Assembly (NCBI GenBank): GCA_960531495.1
Contig: OY482847.1
Location: forward strand, 23,804,513-23,868,512
Source of the DNA: Zeus faber
Taxonomy: Eukaryota; Chordata; Actinopteri; Zeiformes; Zeidae
Length of the DNA: 64,000 bases
Direction: 5' to 3'
Below are positions 1-35,975 of the stretch, in pieces; positions within the stretch are counted from its first letter, which is position 1; every line of letters starts with the position of its first letter. A program made the position numbers and the translations under genes. The notes under the pieces are model-generated. The model worked only from the letters and a program-made list of their open reading frames with translations, made no database searches and was not told the DNA's origin.

Positions 1-55
1 GGTATGGACATTCTGCGGGGACAGTGTCATCGTGCCATCTCTACTTTCCTCTCAC

Positions 56-2471
<2,416 letters not shown>

Positions 2472-3527
2472 ATTGATCTCTGGCAGGTAGGTGGCTGTCC
2501 TCGGTTACACCTGCACACAAAGCACAAATAATTATGTCACCGACAGAAGGGTACAAACAAATACAAAGCCCCTTTCAACTAATAAAAGGTTGGATAATTG
2601 AAGGAATTGACACTTCTTCATCTCAAGTGCGTCCCTGGAAGTCAGTCATACAGCTTATGCCAATGGTAGAAGAATGCCAAGTTTATCATTGCAAAGAAAC
2701 TGCTTTTGTGATGCCTTACCAGCCTCTATTTTCATTTCAACCAACTATAAGACACACTGACACAAAATGCCACAAGCGACAGGAAATAAGCCAACTTGTC
2801 CAGGACTGTCAGTATGAGCGACATTTCAAACGACTCTAAAGTTGAACTGGGGCACAAGTTTTGAAAAAAGAAATTTGCCTCGTCTGTCAAAAAAATCGGA
2901 AAATGGTAAAGATGCTTAAAGGTCCTTGTGCCAAAGCCTGTGCTACTTCCAGCCCTGCGTCTATCCCTCTCTCTGTCCTCGTGCCCAATCCCTGCCTCAG
3001 CATCCTCTCTCCCAGCCACATATAGATGTCTACCTGCAGCATGTCCTGCATTCGTCTCCACTGGAAACAGCTCCCAAATGCAAGAAACGTCCCCAAGCTT
3101 CTGGACCTGGTTCATTCTCGCAAATGTCATCAGTTGGTTCGGGGCCAAGGTTACCGGAACAATACACCGCGGAGCACGCAGTTGATTTTGCTGCTATTCA
3201 GTGGCCCCTGTATAGCAAAACCATCACCCCCACCCCCACCCCCCCACCCCAAACCGAACCCCAGCCCACCCTCCACCCTGGAATACCCGGCCATTGGGAG
3301 CCAGTGGAGTGTGAATGTAATTTGCTGGAGCAAACAGATCCTTTGCAACAAGGAGGGATTTTGACACCGCAAGCAAAGTTAATGTTAGTTCACTGAATCC
3401 GTTCGGCCACTATATATATTCCCTTTTGAATATGAAATAAATGATTCTAACAATGTCAAATTGTTTGATTTACCCTCCAATGTATTATTATTATTATTAT
3501 TATATATTTTTTATTATTTTATTATTG

Positions 3528-3781
<254 letters not shown>

Positions 3782-4650
3782 ATAAAATAAAATTAAAAGC
3801 ATTTGGCAAAATAGTGCACCAAACTTTTCTTGCTCATAATGTAGTCTTTTTATATGCAGATATAAAATAAATATAATACACACTGTGCATGCAACAATAA
3901 TTACATTATTTTACAATAAAACATGAAGATGGATGGAAACAACGCTTTATATTAGAATAGACGATCCGGTGTGTAAGATCTTTATCAGATGTTCTGTTGG
4001 TGAAAAGACCCATGTGGATAACTGTATCTAGCACCACCCCTCCCATGCGTTCAGTGTTTGTACAATAGATGTGAATAGGGGTGGGACCAGTCGCTCACTT
4101 ACTACGCTCCCATATAAATATATATTAGACTCATACAGCGGTGTGCTGTACGGAGAATACAGAGAACATAAAGGAATGCATCACACGAGGGGCTGAAGTT
4201 CAAAGAAGCAAAGGAAACAGTGACAGAAAAGTAGTTATAGTTAATATATGACGTTGGCCGCGCAACGGAATACAAACAAAGCAATCCAAGCAGAAGAGCA
4301 GCTTTCCCTGACCTCTCCCTATACTTCCTGTCTATCGCATCGCAATTTAACATGGACCTCAGATACATTCATTATTCATGTTTAAAATAGTTATGTGGCG
4401 GTTTAAGCACAAATTGCTTATGTTATTATCGTTCGACGCCGCCAGTGTACGAGTACCAAAACTACATGCAGGGAGATAGGGTTTTGAGCCTCCCACAGGA
4501 ACACTGTGTCCATTAGAGCTTGCCGTGCACAAAGCATGAATACGTCCATTATCATGAGGGCAACGCATTGTTGTAACAAACAAAAACAAAATGCTGAATT
4601 GTTCAAAGCCAAAAGTGTTGGCACTGCACTCTCCGTTCCACGTTTACATG

Positions 4651-4693
4651 TAGGTGTGTGTGTGTGTGTGTGTGTGTTTGTGTGTGTGTGTGC
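4651..4693. repeat. GT microsatellite upstream of the crystallin gene
   Basis: An imperfect GT dinucleotide tract about 350 bp upstream of the crystallin start. Confidence 0.9.
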
Positions 4694-4999
4694 CTGTATT
4701 ATTCGTACACTCATTGTTGTGTTGTAGTTTTTCCTATATACTAGTATTGTACATGCTTTGTGTGTATGTGGTGCACATGTATGGGATTCTATGCATGCAT
4801 GCGTGTGTGTGTGCGTGCGCGTGTGTGTGTGTGTGTGCTTGTGATGTATTTGCGTTTATTCTCACACATTGGGCAGGATTTCAGTGGGAAGATGGGTGTA
4901 GAACTGTGTTTAGCATATCAATGGCCTCAAGGGCCCCGGTGAGAGCCGCAGAAGCGCTGTGAGCGTTCTGGTAACCCGCCGGCCGACCTGCGCTCGCTG

Positions 5000-5007
5000 T
5001 ATTTAAG
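5000..5007 (+). promoter_or_regulatory. TATA-like box of the crystallin gene
   Basis: TATTTAAG lies about 30 bp before the crystallin ATG at 5037. A TATA box this close implies a very short 5' leader, as is common for lens crystallins. This rests on motif and position only. Confidence 0.5.
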
Positions 5008-5036
5008 GGGCTTTTTTCTGGCCTCGCCGAGCTGAC

Positions 5037-8000
5037 ATGAACATCTTTACTAAGGTCCCAGGATTAGCCCAACAAACCAGGTATGTTGACGGTGCTGGGC
5101 GTTGACACGGGGGTGCATAGCATCGAGAGCCGGCCTCCATTTTGTTTTGGGCTCTTCTACCTCGACCGGGCACCTCTGCTATCACTTGCCAAAATCATTT
5201 TCCATCGTGGAGATAATAACAAGAGGAATACACATTTACTCCTTGGCTTTTTTTCATGTTGAAAGTCCAAAACAAACCAGTCGAAGCTTCTTCCAGTATC
5301 TCTCACAAGAGAGGAACAGAACTGGACACGTTCAGTCAGTTTACCATCAATAAATAACGTCAATAATTAAATTCTCAAAAGAAATTATTTGTTGCTACTT
5401 GCTGATGCAATTCCATGCAAAATGCTAGATTAAATGGTTTTGCTTGTATTATGTACAGCGTGGTGTATTATATTTGGTGAGTAAAAAGCTTGTTGTTTCT
5501 TTGTTCACAGCAAGCTGGGGTCTGTGCTCCAACGTGCCTTCTACGGGTCCAGTGGGAGGGTAAGCTGACAATGCATTTGAATGCACACAAAGATATTGTT
5601 TGGCACATTGGGTACATTTATTCTAACTTGTCACCACGCTGGGGAATTGATGTGTTCTTTGGTTGGCACGAAAGGAATTACATGTCACCGGTTTATTTCA
5701 TAATGTTGACCCAACGTCATATTGATAGATCTGAATTCAGGTCACTGTAAACCCTCGTTTCTGGTGTTTGGACAACAAAACCCAACAAAACACCTACATT
5801 AAAACCGTAATGAGTGTAAAAACTATACTACTAACGTTACAGTACTATCGGCGTACTCTGTTTAATGTCTCCCTGGCTGTCTCCTCTTTAGTACTGTATC
5901 GATGATTTTTTTTTTTTTTTTGACAGCATTTGGGGACTTTGTCTGCTGTCTGCTGTAATACTGCGCTGTTCAATTAAAAAAAAAAAAGCGATGATAATAA
6001 TAAATAGATAGATTAAATAATAAATAAATAAAACAGATAATAAAAGCTTGAATAAATACATAAATGTAAAATTGATATGAACTAAGGAATAATAATAATA
6101 ACAACAATTTATCTGTGCGTTTCTGCTCCCAGGTGACCCTTTTCGAGCAGCGGAACTTCGCAGGCAGGCGGCTCGACCTGAGCTCTGACTGCCAGAAGCT
6201 GAGCGACAAGAACTTCCCTGAGAAATGTAACTCAGTGCAGGTGGAGAGCGGAGCGTAAGCAATGCGAGGCGACACACCGCCCCCTGGCGCAACGCGCGTC
6301 TTACTGCAACAGCACCACAACATTCTTTAAGCGTTCCCCGACTGAACACATGGGAGTTTGCAGGTCCTGAGAAAAATGTCTTCAGTTCGGTTTTACACAT
6401 ATCAGTTCAAATGGAATGATCTTACATTTGGATTCATGGGGTTCTGATTTTAACATGAACATTTATCTGACTTTATTGATCCACAAAAACATGTTTTTGA
6501 ATGAATACATTATAAAACATAGGGGTATAAACGGGTATATCCCACAGAAGAACACACTATGCAGAATAATACTACATTTGCCTAGGAATATTTCTCTTTT
6601 ATGTGGAAATATCCCACAATATGTCTTTTATCCCAACACTCTCGTGGTCTGAACTTTGACCCCTGTAGACATACAAAACAATCAAAAAGGCCTCTGGTTG
6701 ACCATGGACAAACTCTCCGGCCTGATCCCAGTGTGCCCTAGTGGCTTTTTCCATACTTTGCCATAGCTTCCATAGTCTTTCTTAGACCTCAGGTGCGTAA
6801 AAACAGGACTTACAATATTAATAACATAACATTTTGTGGACCAACAGAAAAAACAGGTACAATCAGTGTTTCCTACGACTCTTATTTAACCCTTTGTGCT
6901 CAATCTCTTCTCCCTTACGATCATTCAAAGATGGGTGGGGTACGAGCATGACAACTTCCGGGGGCGGCAGTACCTGTGGGACATGTCCGACAGGGGGGAG
7001 TACAACTGCTACGACAAGTGGTGCGCCCAGGTGGACCACATCTCCTCCGTCCGTGCCGTCAAGCAAGTAAGAGATGAAACCACGCGCACACACAAAGGCA
7101 TATTCCCTCTCCCACATACAGCGCACAGCTAATATAACGATAAAGCAAGGAGCTGCTGTCCATGTCCTTCGATTATCTCGACAGACGTTCATCCGATCTA
7201 CTTCACACTTGGCGGGTGTATCACTGGGAACCCAGGGATGTGCAGTGTCCAATTTGATGCAATTTGATCACGCGGCTTGTTATATTAATAAAGGTGTGAC
7301 TGCTCAGCTCTGTGCAGCAGCGGGGCGGGGCTTCAGGACTGCGACTGAGTCACAAAGAGTGTCACTTTAACCAGCAGCTTCATCTTCCACTGTCGAACAC
7401 AGGGCTGAATCATTGACTGAAGAAACCTGGACTCTACTCAACTGACCCTTCAGAAGTTCTAATACACCTTTATTTTTACATTGATTGCAAAGTTGTCCTT
7501 ACATTTTGTTAAACCGTGCCATGCTATTGCATGCCCGTTTTGAACGGGCATGCAATAGCATCTCCAATGTAAGGCCTTGGTGCAGCAACACGTTTGCGCC
7601 ATCAATTTCACCACCGAGCCTGCTCCTCGCACGCTCATTTTCTAAACGCCACGCTTCACCCGTAGGACAACAACCCCTGCAGAGCGCAGCTGTTTGAGAG
7701 AGCTGGCTTCTCCGGCAAAAAGACCGAGATCCAGGACGACATCCCCAACATGATGAGCCGCCACAGCCTCAACAGAGCCGCTTCCATCCGCGTCCTGGGA
7801 GGAGCGTGAGTGCATCGCCTCAGACTACACTAGAAGTGTCAGAGCTGGGAGTTAAAGACAAAGTAAACTGGCAGTGTCCATGACCCTCAATCATGTAGCC
7901 TATGAAAGCAGTCTGCCAACATTAAGAATCCTATAGCCCAGCAACATATGGTTAACATGTTTTATAAATGTGAATTAAGCACTTCAGTGTGAACTTTTTG

Positions 8001-8158
8001 CAACTAATCTGTCCCTCTCCCACAGTTGGGTTGTGTACCAGGAGCCCAATTTCAGAGGCCCACACTACATCTTGGAGAAGCGCGACTACAACAACAACTC
8101 TGACTGGGGCAGCCAGAGCAGCACGGTTGGATCAATGCGCAGGGTCCGCTTCAATTGA
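5037..8158 (+). CDS. crybgx: beta/gamma-crystallin, four Greek-key motifs (crystallin beta gamma X)
   Basis: A structural lens-type protein of 207 residues. Six exons join in frame: 5037-5080, 5511-5559, 6133-6254, 6931-7066, 7666-7805 and 8026-8158. Exons 1-2 encode an N-terminal arm beginning MNIFTKVPGLAQQ. Exons 3 to 6 each encode one Greek-key motif, the one-motif-per-exon layout of beta crystallins (gamma genes carry two per exon). Motif hallmarks are visible: VTLFEQRNFAGRR, WVGYEHDNFRGRQY, LFERAGFSGKK and WVVYQEPNFRGPHY. The chain ends at RRVRFN with almost no C-terminal arm. It fits neither CRYBA1/A2/A4 nor CRYBB well. I assign crybgx from memory of that orphan vertebrate crystallin and from its neighbours lctl and ccnb2. 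The family is certain; the exact member is less so. Confidence 0.9.
7521..7561. repeat. perfect 19-bp hairpin in crystallin intron 4
   Basis: Arms at 7521-7539 and 7543-7561 are exact reverse complements with a 3-base loop (TTG). It lies in the intron between exons 4 and 5, about 105 bp before exon 5. Confidence 0.9.
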
Positions 8159-8257
8159 AGACCACCCTGCCCCATCTCTTTTCCTAACTTCAGTACCACC
8201 CCCAAAAATCATGCAACCTGTCAGCTTTAAATCATGACACCAGAAACCTATTTTAGT

Positions 8258-8263
8258 AATAAA
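8258..8263 (+). terminator. polyadenylation signal of crybgx
   Basis: AATAAA 100 bp after the crystallin stop codon. This gives a short 3' UTR. Confidence 0.65.
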
Positions 8264-8769
8264 CTGAAAAAGAGTATGTTGTCATGTCATCATTTAATGT
8301 TTACAGTTGAAGGGATGTAGCCATTTCCACTTAAGGAAAGTTACATAAAGAGACCCTATGTAACATAAGCCCCGTGCTAAAGTTAGCTCTGGAATGACTT
8401 TGAACCAAAGTTGTTTCCCCCCCCCCCCCCTTCTACACCCTTACAAACGGAAACAGGCTTTTAGTGTCACTTTATTTTCCAAAATGAGGAGCATTGAGGT
8501 AGAAGTATGCATGACGCCTCGTAGCTCGAGACATTAGATTTTACAAATCAATTTAAGTTTGTACAGGGGAATCTAGATCAGGCCCAACGGACGCAAAGGG
8601 AACCGCAAGTCTGAATCCCCTGTAAAAGACAACACCCAACAGCATCTGCCCTCAACCGTAAACACGGACAAGCATTTTTAAAATGTATTGCCAGGATATC
8701 AACACGCGAGAAGCTCTGCTCACAGAGAAAGTATGTAAATTGTCACATCAATTGATAAAAGTTTAGAAA

Positions 8770-8775
8770 TTTATT
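8770..8775 (-). terminator. candidate polyadenylation signal of ccnb2
   Basis: Minus-strand AATAAA (TTTATT on the plus strand) about 85 bp after the ccnb2 stop. Another candidate lies at 8470-8475, so the 3' end could be longer. The crystallin and cyclin genes converge here. Between them (8264-8769) I see only a C homopolymer at about 8416-8430. Confidence 0.5.
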
Positions 8776-8859
8776 AAAAAGCTAGTGAAAGTTTCAATGG
8801 TCTCATTAAAATATAAAGTGCAAATAAAATCCATCCAGGCAATTAAAAAGATAAAGACT

Positions 8860-10693
8860 TCAGGGATTGTTGAGCAGAGGCGCAGCGAGGGTCTTGATGA
8901 GGGAGGACTCGAGCTGAGGAATCAGGCTGACTTTCATTAGCTTGCCGCTGGAGTACTTGTTCCTGACAGCCTGGTGGGGGAGAGGGAACATGAGCGTGGC
9001 GGGCCGCAGACAGCAACGTCGTTGTGCCGCTTCCGAGGACCCTTACCTGAAACTTGGTCTTCCCTCCATTCACAACCACAACATTTTTGGCCATGTGCTG
9101 CATGACTGGCTTGAGGTGGTCCGCATCATACGTAGAGTAGAACTGCTGCATGGGAGACTAGGGAGAAGACAAGAAACAAAGTAGGAAATATTCCATAGCC
9201 ACACTTAAACCCAGAGTAGTGGATTTTAAAATTACCCAGGGCAGGTCATCGATGAGCAGCTGGGAGAGGTACAGGGCGGCAGCGGCGATCTCAGACGGCC
9301 GGTAATGCACCATCTCATAATCCACAAGCGTCAGCTCCATGAGATACTTGGCAAGCGTATGTTTCTCTACATTGGACTAAAGACAAACTATTAGAACACC
9401 TGGCACAGTCACGCCAAAATGGACAGTTTTTCCCTTGCCGACTTACATTCGCAGCCTTGGAGGCCCTCCTGAGGAAGTGCAGCGGCAGTGGGCGCCCCAG
9501 GTCAAAGTTAAGAGACTTGAGAACAATTTGCTCCATCTCAAGAATCTGGGCCTTTGTGAAGGCGTTGTCTGTGATGTAGGCAAAGTCGGCAACTTCGGGA
9601 CTGTACATCTCCTCGTACTTTGACGCCACCAACATGGCAGTCACCCCGGCGAGCTGCAGATTCCGACGGGAGACCGGCTTGACCTGCCGTTTGGGAGAAG
9701 GCGGGTCGTAAGCAGGCCCGGCAAAGAGCGAAAGCCGATAGAGCGGCTCCCCCAACGGCGTCCCTACCTGGAGGAAACGATCCAGGACGGCCACCGTGAG
9801 GTACAGAGTCTCCTGCAGCAGCTGGAACCTGGAGTGCACCTGGATCAGCCAGTCAACCAGGATAGCTCTCATGCGCTCTGTGATTTCGTAGCCATCCATG
9901 TATTTGGGCCGCACCGCCTGCTTTTGCTGCAGAGGAACAGTCACGACAAAGGGGAAGGTTAAACATCAACCCCTGCGTTAAACATTCAGAGGAGCCGTAG
10001 TAAACTCAAATCACCTCGAGCTCCCCGAGATACGCGTAGATGTCCTTGACGTACTCCGAGCACAGCTGGGGCATGTCCTCGTCGTGCGTGTCGATGTCCT
10101 CCACGGTGAGGAGAGCGCCGGAGAAGGCCTGGCAGAGCTCGTCCTCCTCCTTCATAGAAACGTCGGCCGGCTGCTCCGGCACGGAGGGCAGGGCGGACTC
10201 CGGCGCCGCGGCCGGCTGCACGGGACGCGCAGTCTGCTTGACTCTCCTGTCAAGGGGCTGCTTGGTCGCAGCGCTGGCGCCTCCGGTTTTCTACGAGAGC
10301 AAAAGCCATTTAAAAACCGCGCGGAGGGTTTCTGGAAGGGAGATCGGATCCCCCGGGGGAAACCGCTCGGCGCGTTACCTTGGCCTTGGCAGCCGCGTTG
10401 GAGAAGTTGGTCAGCTCTCCGAAAGCAGGCCTGCTTGAGCCGCCTACGGTGGCTTTGCCCAGCCTCGCATGGTTCTCCGCGCCGCCAACCTGCTGGAAAT
10501 GAAGGCGACGCTACCGATCACAACGCAGGTCACGCGTCAAGGGACAAAGCGCCAAACCTCACCCCGACAACGAACCCGTCAGCCCGCTAGGCCGAAGCGG
10601 GGGGGGGGGGGGGGGGTTGCCTGAGGCTTCACGCCGAGGCACACGCACGGTCATCTTTTTACTTACCGCAGCCGGGAGCTCCACAGAGGTCAT
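8860..10693 (-). CDS. ccnb2: G2/mitotic-specific cyclin B2
   Basis: The regulatory subunit of CDK1 that drives mitotic entry. Eight exons: 10693-10667, 10492-10379, 10290-10015, 9926-9768, 9683-9447, 9376-9236, 9157-9047 and 8970-8860, giving 391 residues (human about 398). Every intron is phase 0. The cyclin box begins about residue 140 and contains MRAILVDWL (from 158) and [26 protein letters not shown] joins the two cyclin folds. The B2-specific stretches [31 protein letters not shown] and [10 protein letters not shown] separate it from B1 and B3. A destruction box-like RPAFGELTN lies at residues 30-38, with Phe where Leu is usual. Exon 2 has a tandem CAGCAG acceptor (plus-strand 10490-10495), so one Gln may be optional. 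The identification is firm. Confidence 0.95.
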
Positions 10694-10852
10694 GTTGAAG
10701 CCGCGGATTCGAAGGAGTAAGAACTTTTTTTTCCCCCCTTTTATTCCTTTGTTTTTAAATCGAGCGCTGACCACAAACAACGTTCGGCGAGCGGCGGTTC
10801 GGGTGATCTGCTGCTTGTTCGCCGAGGACAACAACAGCGTTTCCCCCCACCG

Positions 10853-10915
10853 TTCAAATACGGCCCCGACGCCTCTGATTGGCCGCAGCCGATTGGAATG
10901 CAGGGTTTTCATTGG
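10853..10915 (-). promoter_or_regulatory. ccnb2 cell-cycle promoter: CHR plus three CCAAT boxes
   Basis: Reading the minus strand upstream of the start, a CHR-type element TTTGAA lies at 10858-10853. Three CCAAT boxes follow farther upstream at 10882-10878, 10896-10892 and 10915-10911. The outer two are 33 bp apart, close to the helical spacing known for NF-Y sites in G2/M genes. This is the established architecture of mammalian cyclin B2 promoters (NF-Y plus DREAM/MuvB at the CHR). Seen here: the motifs, their order and their position about 160-220 bp from the ATG. Inferred: the factor binding. Confidence 0.7.
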
Positions 10916-10939
10916 TTGTCAGACCGCGGTCAAAGGTTA

Positions 10940-12850
10940 GTCGGCAACGGCGACCCCAAAGAACCCGTATGTACATTCGAGCAGTCGACGCCGGGGCGTG
11001 TGGGTAATGTAGTAGAATATTTTTTGAAAAATGAACAAAATCCAGTGTGAATACGACGTGTGTTGACGTAGGTTTTTTTTTTTTTTTCCCGTTATTCGTT
11101 TTTATGAAAACGGATTTCTTTCCCCCCGCTGTTATATCTGAGGATATTTTAATACCAAGTAAATAAAAACAAATGGCCTTCGTTTAGACTTGCACACGTT
11201 TGAATGGACACAGATAAAGGAAGGTCTGAGGCCGGTCCAGTCCGCTGACACGTCACGACTTGTTCGTTTCAAATGATCACAAACGGACCCCGTTTCAAAC
11301 TCGAGCTAATGTTCGTGTTATTCTTATTGTGTTTCTTTCAAATGTCTTTCAAATAGAAAACATGGGCATTGCATGCTTAAACAACAACAAAAATCATAGC
11401 AGAAAAAAAAAAGGCATTTTATTCAAATTCATTCCATTGCAACAGGCGGAGCTTTCACATAAATCCCTATTCATTTTTTAAAAATGTCTTTATTGTATGG
11501 AAAAAAAAAAAGGACCATCAACCACAAAATGCAGTTTATTGTGTTGAACAGGTCTATTCGATGCTCGCCCACCACATCAAACACTTCAGGCCTATGAATA
11601 TCCGCAGGGCCGCGGGGGGGAAACGACGGCGTCGCCCGTCCACCACCCGAAAAACAAAAGAGAGGCGCCAAACGCAAGGCCGGCGGGCGGCGAGCCAGGG
11701 CGTGACCCGCCTCGCTCATCCGAAAACCGGCTACGCCTCCGCCGCCTCTGCCAACCTCCCTACGTTTGACGTCCGACTGTGCCCCTGAGTTCACAGAACA
11801 CTGACGGGAGGGGACGCAGTTCAGCCGCTGATCAGTTGTTCTCTACATCCCCGGGGTGCACAAGAGCCTCAAACCGCCTGATATCAGGGAAAATAAATCT
11901 CAAACTACCGCCGTCCGTAACTTCAAGATGGGACTGTTTGGCGACCCGCCCTGCTAAAACAATTGCTGCAGTCATGTAATCACAGAAACACAATATCTTA
12001 CAGTATAAAATAATCATAATGCAACCTCACTGGACGGCTGAATAACACACCCCTTCATGCCACGTAAACCAAAAGTAAGGTAGTTTCGTTACAGGATTTT
12101 GGCCCGGTGAGGACTTAAATTCCCCTGGTCACTGATGCAGGCAGGCTGTCGAAACTGCTACAGTTGTATGGGAATTCGGTGCCAATTTTGGGGAACAAGC
12201 CACGGCCACGATGAAACCTGACAAAGGAACACATACGTTGCAAAACTGCTCACCCTCACCAGGGAATAAGAAGGTTATTGTTTTAGGGCGGCTTCCTTTG
12301 ACTACAGCTGGGTAAACACGGTTATTACTATTGCTTTGGCAATTCAGCAGACAGCAACCTGAAAAGTTAACCTTGCGGTAATGTATCTCGTAAATGTAAA
12401 CCTTCTCTAAGTGACACATTCAGAGGTTGGATTTCACCGCTCTACTAAATCTGACATCAACTTGAAGCTATACAGTATAACATGTCATTTGTATTCCCAT
12501 TTTCAATTAAGCACGTATTACAATTCCCGGCATGTTATGAACTCAGTCTTTTGACTGAGTCAAAGCTTTGCATAAAGTAAGAATCAATGTATTTTGCCAG
12601 CGTACAATAAAGTACTGAAATAGAAACAATCTGCGATAATACCAACTATGCTCTCAGATTATTCCAGTCTCATTACTGAATTTCCTTTTATTTGAAAGAA
12701 ACGCGAGAACATAATTATCTGTTTTTGTGTTGACGTAAGAAAAAAAACAACCAGTGGGTTATTTTAAAATGGTGATGAACTGTCTTTCCTTCCATGGAAT
12801 TGCATTGCAGCCCTCCTTCCGTGTTCTGTCTCGCTCCACTTCTCTGACAT
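10940..12850. other. intergenic region between ccnb2 and cars1
   Basis: No exon is recognised. A GC- and CpG-rich patch lies at about 11580-11790 with short open frames on both strands that match nothing known. Minus-strand AATAAA candidates at 11489-11494 and 11535-11540 could mark a long alternative cars1 3' UTR. The rest is A/T-rich and featureless. Confidence 0.55.
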
Positions 12851-12877
12851 GGTGACAAACCATCTCTGGCCTAAATA

Positions 12878-12883
12878 TTTATT
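12878..12883 (-). terminator. candidate proximal polyadenylation signal of cars1
   Basis: Minus-strand AATAAA about 50 bp after the cars1 stop. It would give a very short 3' UTR; more distal signals near 11490 are the alternative. Confidence 0.45.
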
Positions 12884-12930
12884 TCGGGGTTGTTGGCGGA
12901 GTGAAGAGCTGAAAAACATCATGTGCAGAC

Positions 12931-26834
<13,904 letters not shown>

Positions 26835-27116
26835 TGCCACAGTGCGAGGCGGCTGGATGCTGATGCAACAATAACGTGTCCGGAAGAGGAGGAGGCGTGT
26901 TTTTGAACCCGGTCCGGAACCATTTGGTTTCGGCAACACCTGGGGGGACACGTTTGACGGTGGGACCGACCGACACGGAAGTCTGGCGCAGCCGTCAGGT
27001 GTCCGGCGAGCACCGGGAACCCCCGTCGGTCAACTGCTTGCGCTCGTCTGCCTGGAAAGCAGCGTCCGACGCGGGTGTTTAGCCGCCGCCGCCGCCGCCG
27101 CCTCCTCCAAGCCGAA
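26835..27116. promoter_or_regulatory. bidirectional promoter region of cars1 and pex16
   Basis: Only 282 bp separate the cars1 ATG (minus, 26834) from the pex16 ATG (plus, 27117). The stretch is GC- and CpG-rich, has no clear TATA box, and ends in an eight-unit GCC repeat (about 27082-27105) in the pex16 leader. Head-to-head housekeeping genes at this spacing normally share a CpG-island promoter. Confidence 0.75.
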
Positions 27117-34941
<7,825 letters not shown>

Positions 34942-35243
34942 GAAGATATGCTGCAACGAGGGATGCATCGCTACTGAGTTAAATACTGTGCCCGAGTCCT
35001 CATAAAACTGTTCCAATACCCCCCAAAACACTGACCTAACAGAGCCTGGTTGCTGCTCCTAGTTAGATCATGTTGCTGACGGTTTCACATTATATCTAAT
35101 TTTGTTTGAAAACAGCAGTGAAAACATCAGTCACATAAACGTCTTCACAATCAGTGATCTCACTCTTATTGGAGATCAAATGTTCAGTATTCGTATCAGA
35201 AAATAACCAGAGTGAGGGCTCAGTACCTGCACTTGGTGTGAAA

Positions 35244-35249
35244 AATAAA
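35244..35249 (+). terminator. candidate polyadenylation signal of pex16
   Basis: AATAAA 303 bp after the pex16 stop codon. Confidence 0.5.
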
Positions 35250-35717
35250 TATAGTCACACTGCTCTAATACTATTGGCTGATGCTACTACGTTACATATC
35301 TAAACCTAAACAAGGGGGAAGTTGCTCGCATTGAATCTGCACTCTTCTGAATTCTACTTTTCTCGGTCTTCAGGTCTCCTGCTAGTGTGTCAAATGTCAG
35401 TTTTATTATTTTTTTTCATCATTCTTTCCTTGCAAAGTGAGCAAACAACAGTTAAATCAGTCACCAGCAAAAGTCAAACAAAGGTAAACTAGAAAGACAA
35501 AGGATGATGTCTTGGAAATGTTCAGCCTCCAATATCTTTCAGGTAAAACAAGCAGCAAGTGAACGGTTCAGATCTGCCTCTGTAGTAGGAGATCCGCAAA
35601 TTTTTTTGGCAGGTTACATTTTTTTAAAGCCCAGTTCAGATCAGGGTAGCATTTGGACAGAAAAGGTGCTCGTATAAATACTCAAGATAATCATTGATAA
35701 TGGCATGGCAAAACTGA

Positions 35718-35975
35718 ATGAAAAGCTTTTTACTCATACTCAATATCTGACAGTGCATTTAAGAACAGAGTCATTAAAGTAGTGAGGGGAACCAGTACCG
35801 TGAAGCCAGATCCAGCGTTATTTTACTTAACCATGAAGAAATTAAATAAATTGATTAACTGTATTTTGTTATGGAAGATATGTAAATAAATTGGTTTTCC
35901 TAATGATTTGAGTTTTGGTAGTTGCCTATATGGTTTTACTTTGTACATTTTTATTTTCAAGTCTTTTATTTTATT
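35718..35975 (+). repeat. repeat copy downstream of pex16, inverted duplicate of 30490-30772
   Basis: A near-identical reverse-complement match to the block in pex16 intron 5, about 260 bp long, 5.2 kb away. Family not recognised. Confidence 0.85.

Noticed and set aside
2732-3396. Overlapping open frames of 110-156 codons on both strands upstream of lctl
   Set aside because: No known family, no splice signals at their ends, and part of the length comes from C-rich and simple sequence.
7521-7561. The perfect hairpin as a microRNA precursor
   Set aside because: A 19-bp stem with a 3-base loop is too short for normal processing.
11471-11794. Open frame of 107 codons in a GC-rich patch between ccnb2 and cars1
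   Set aside because: No recognisable family and biased composition. It may be cars1 3' UTR or CpG-rich non-coding DNA.
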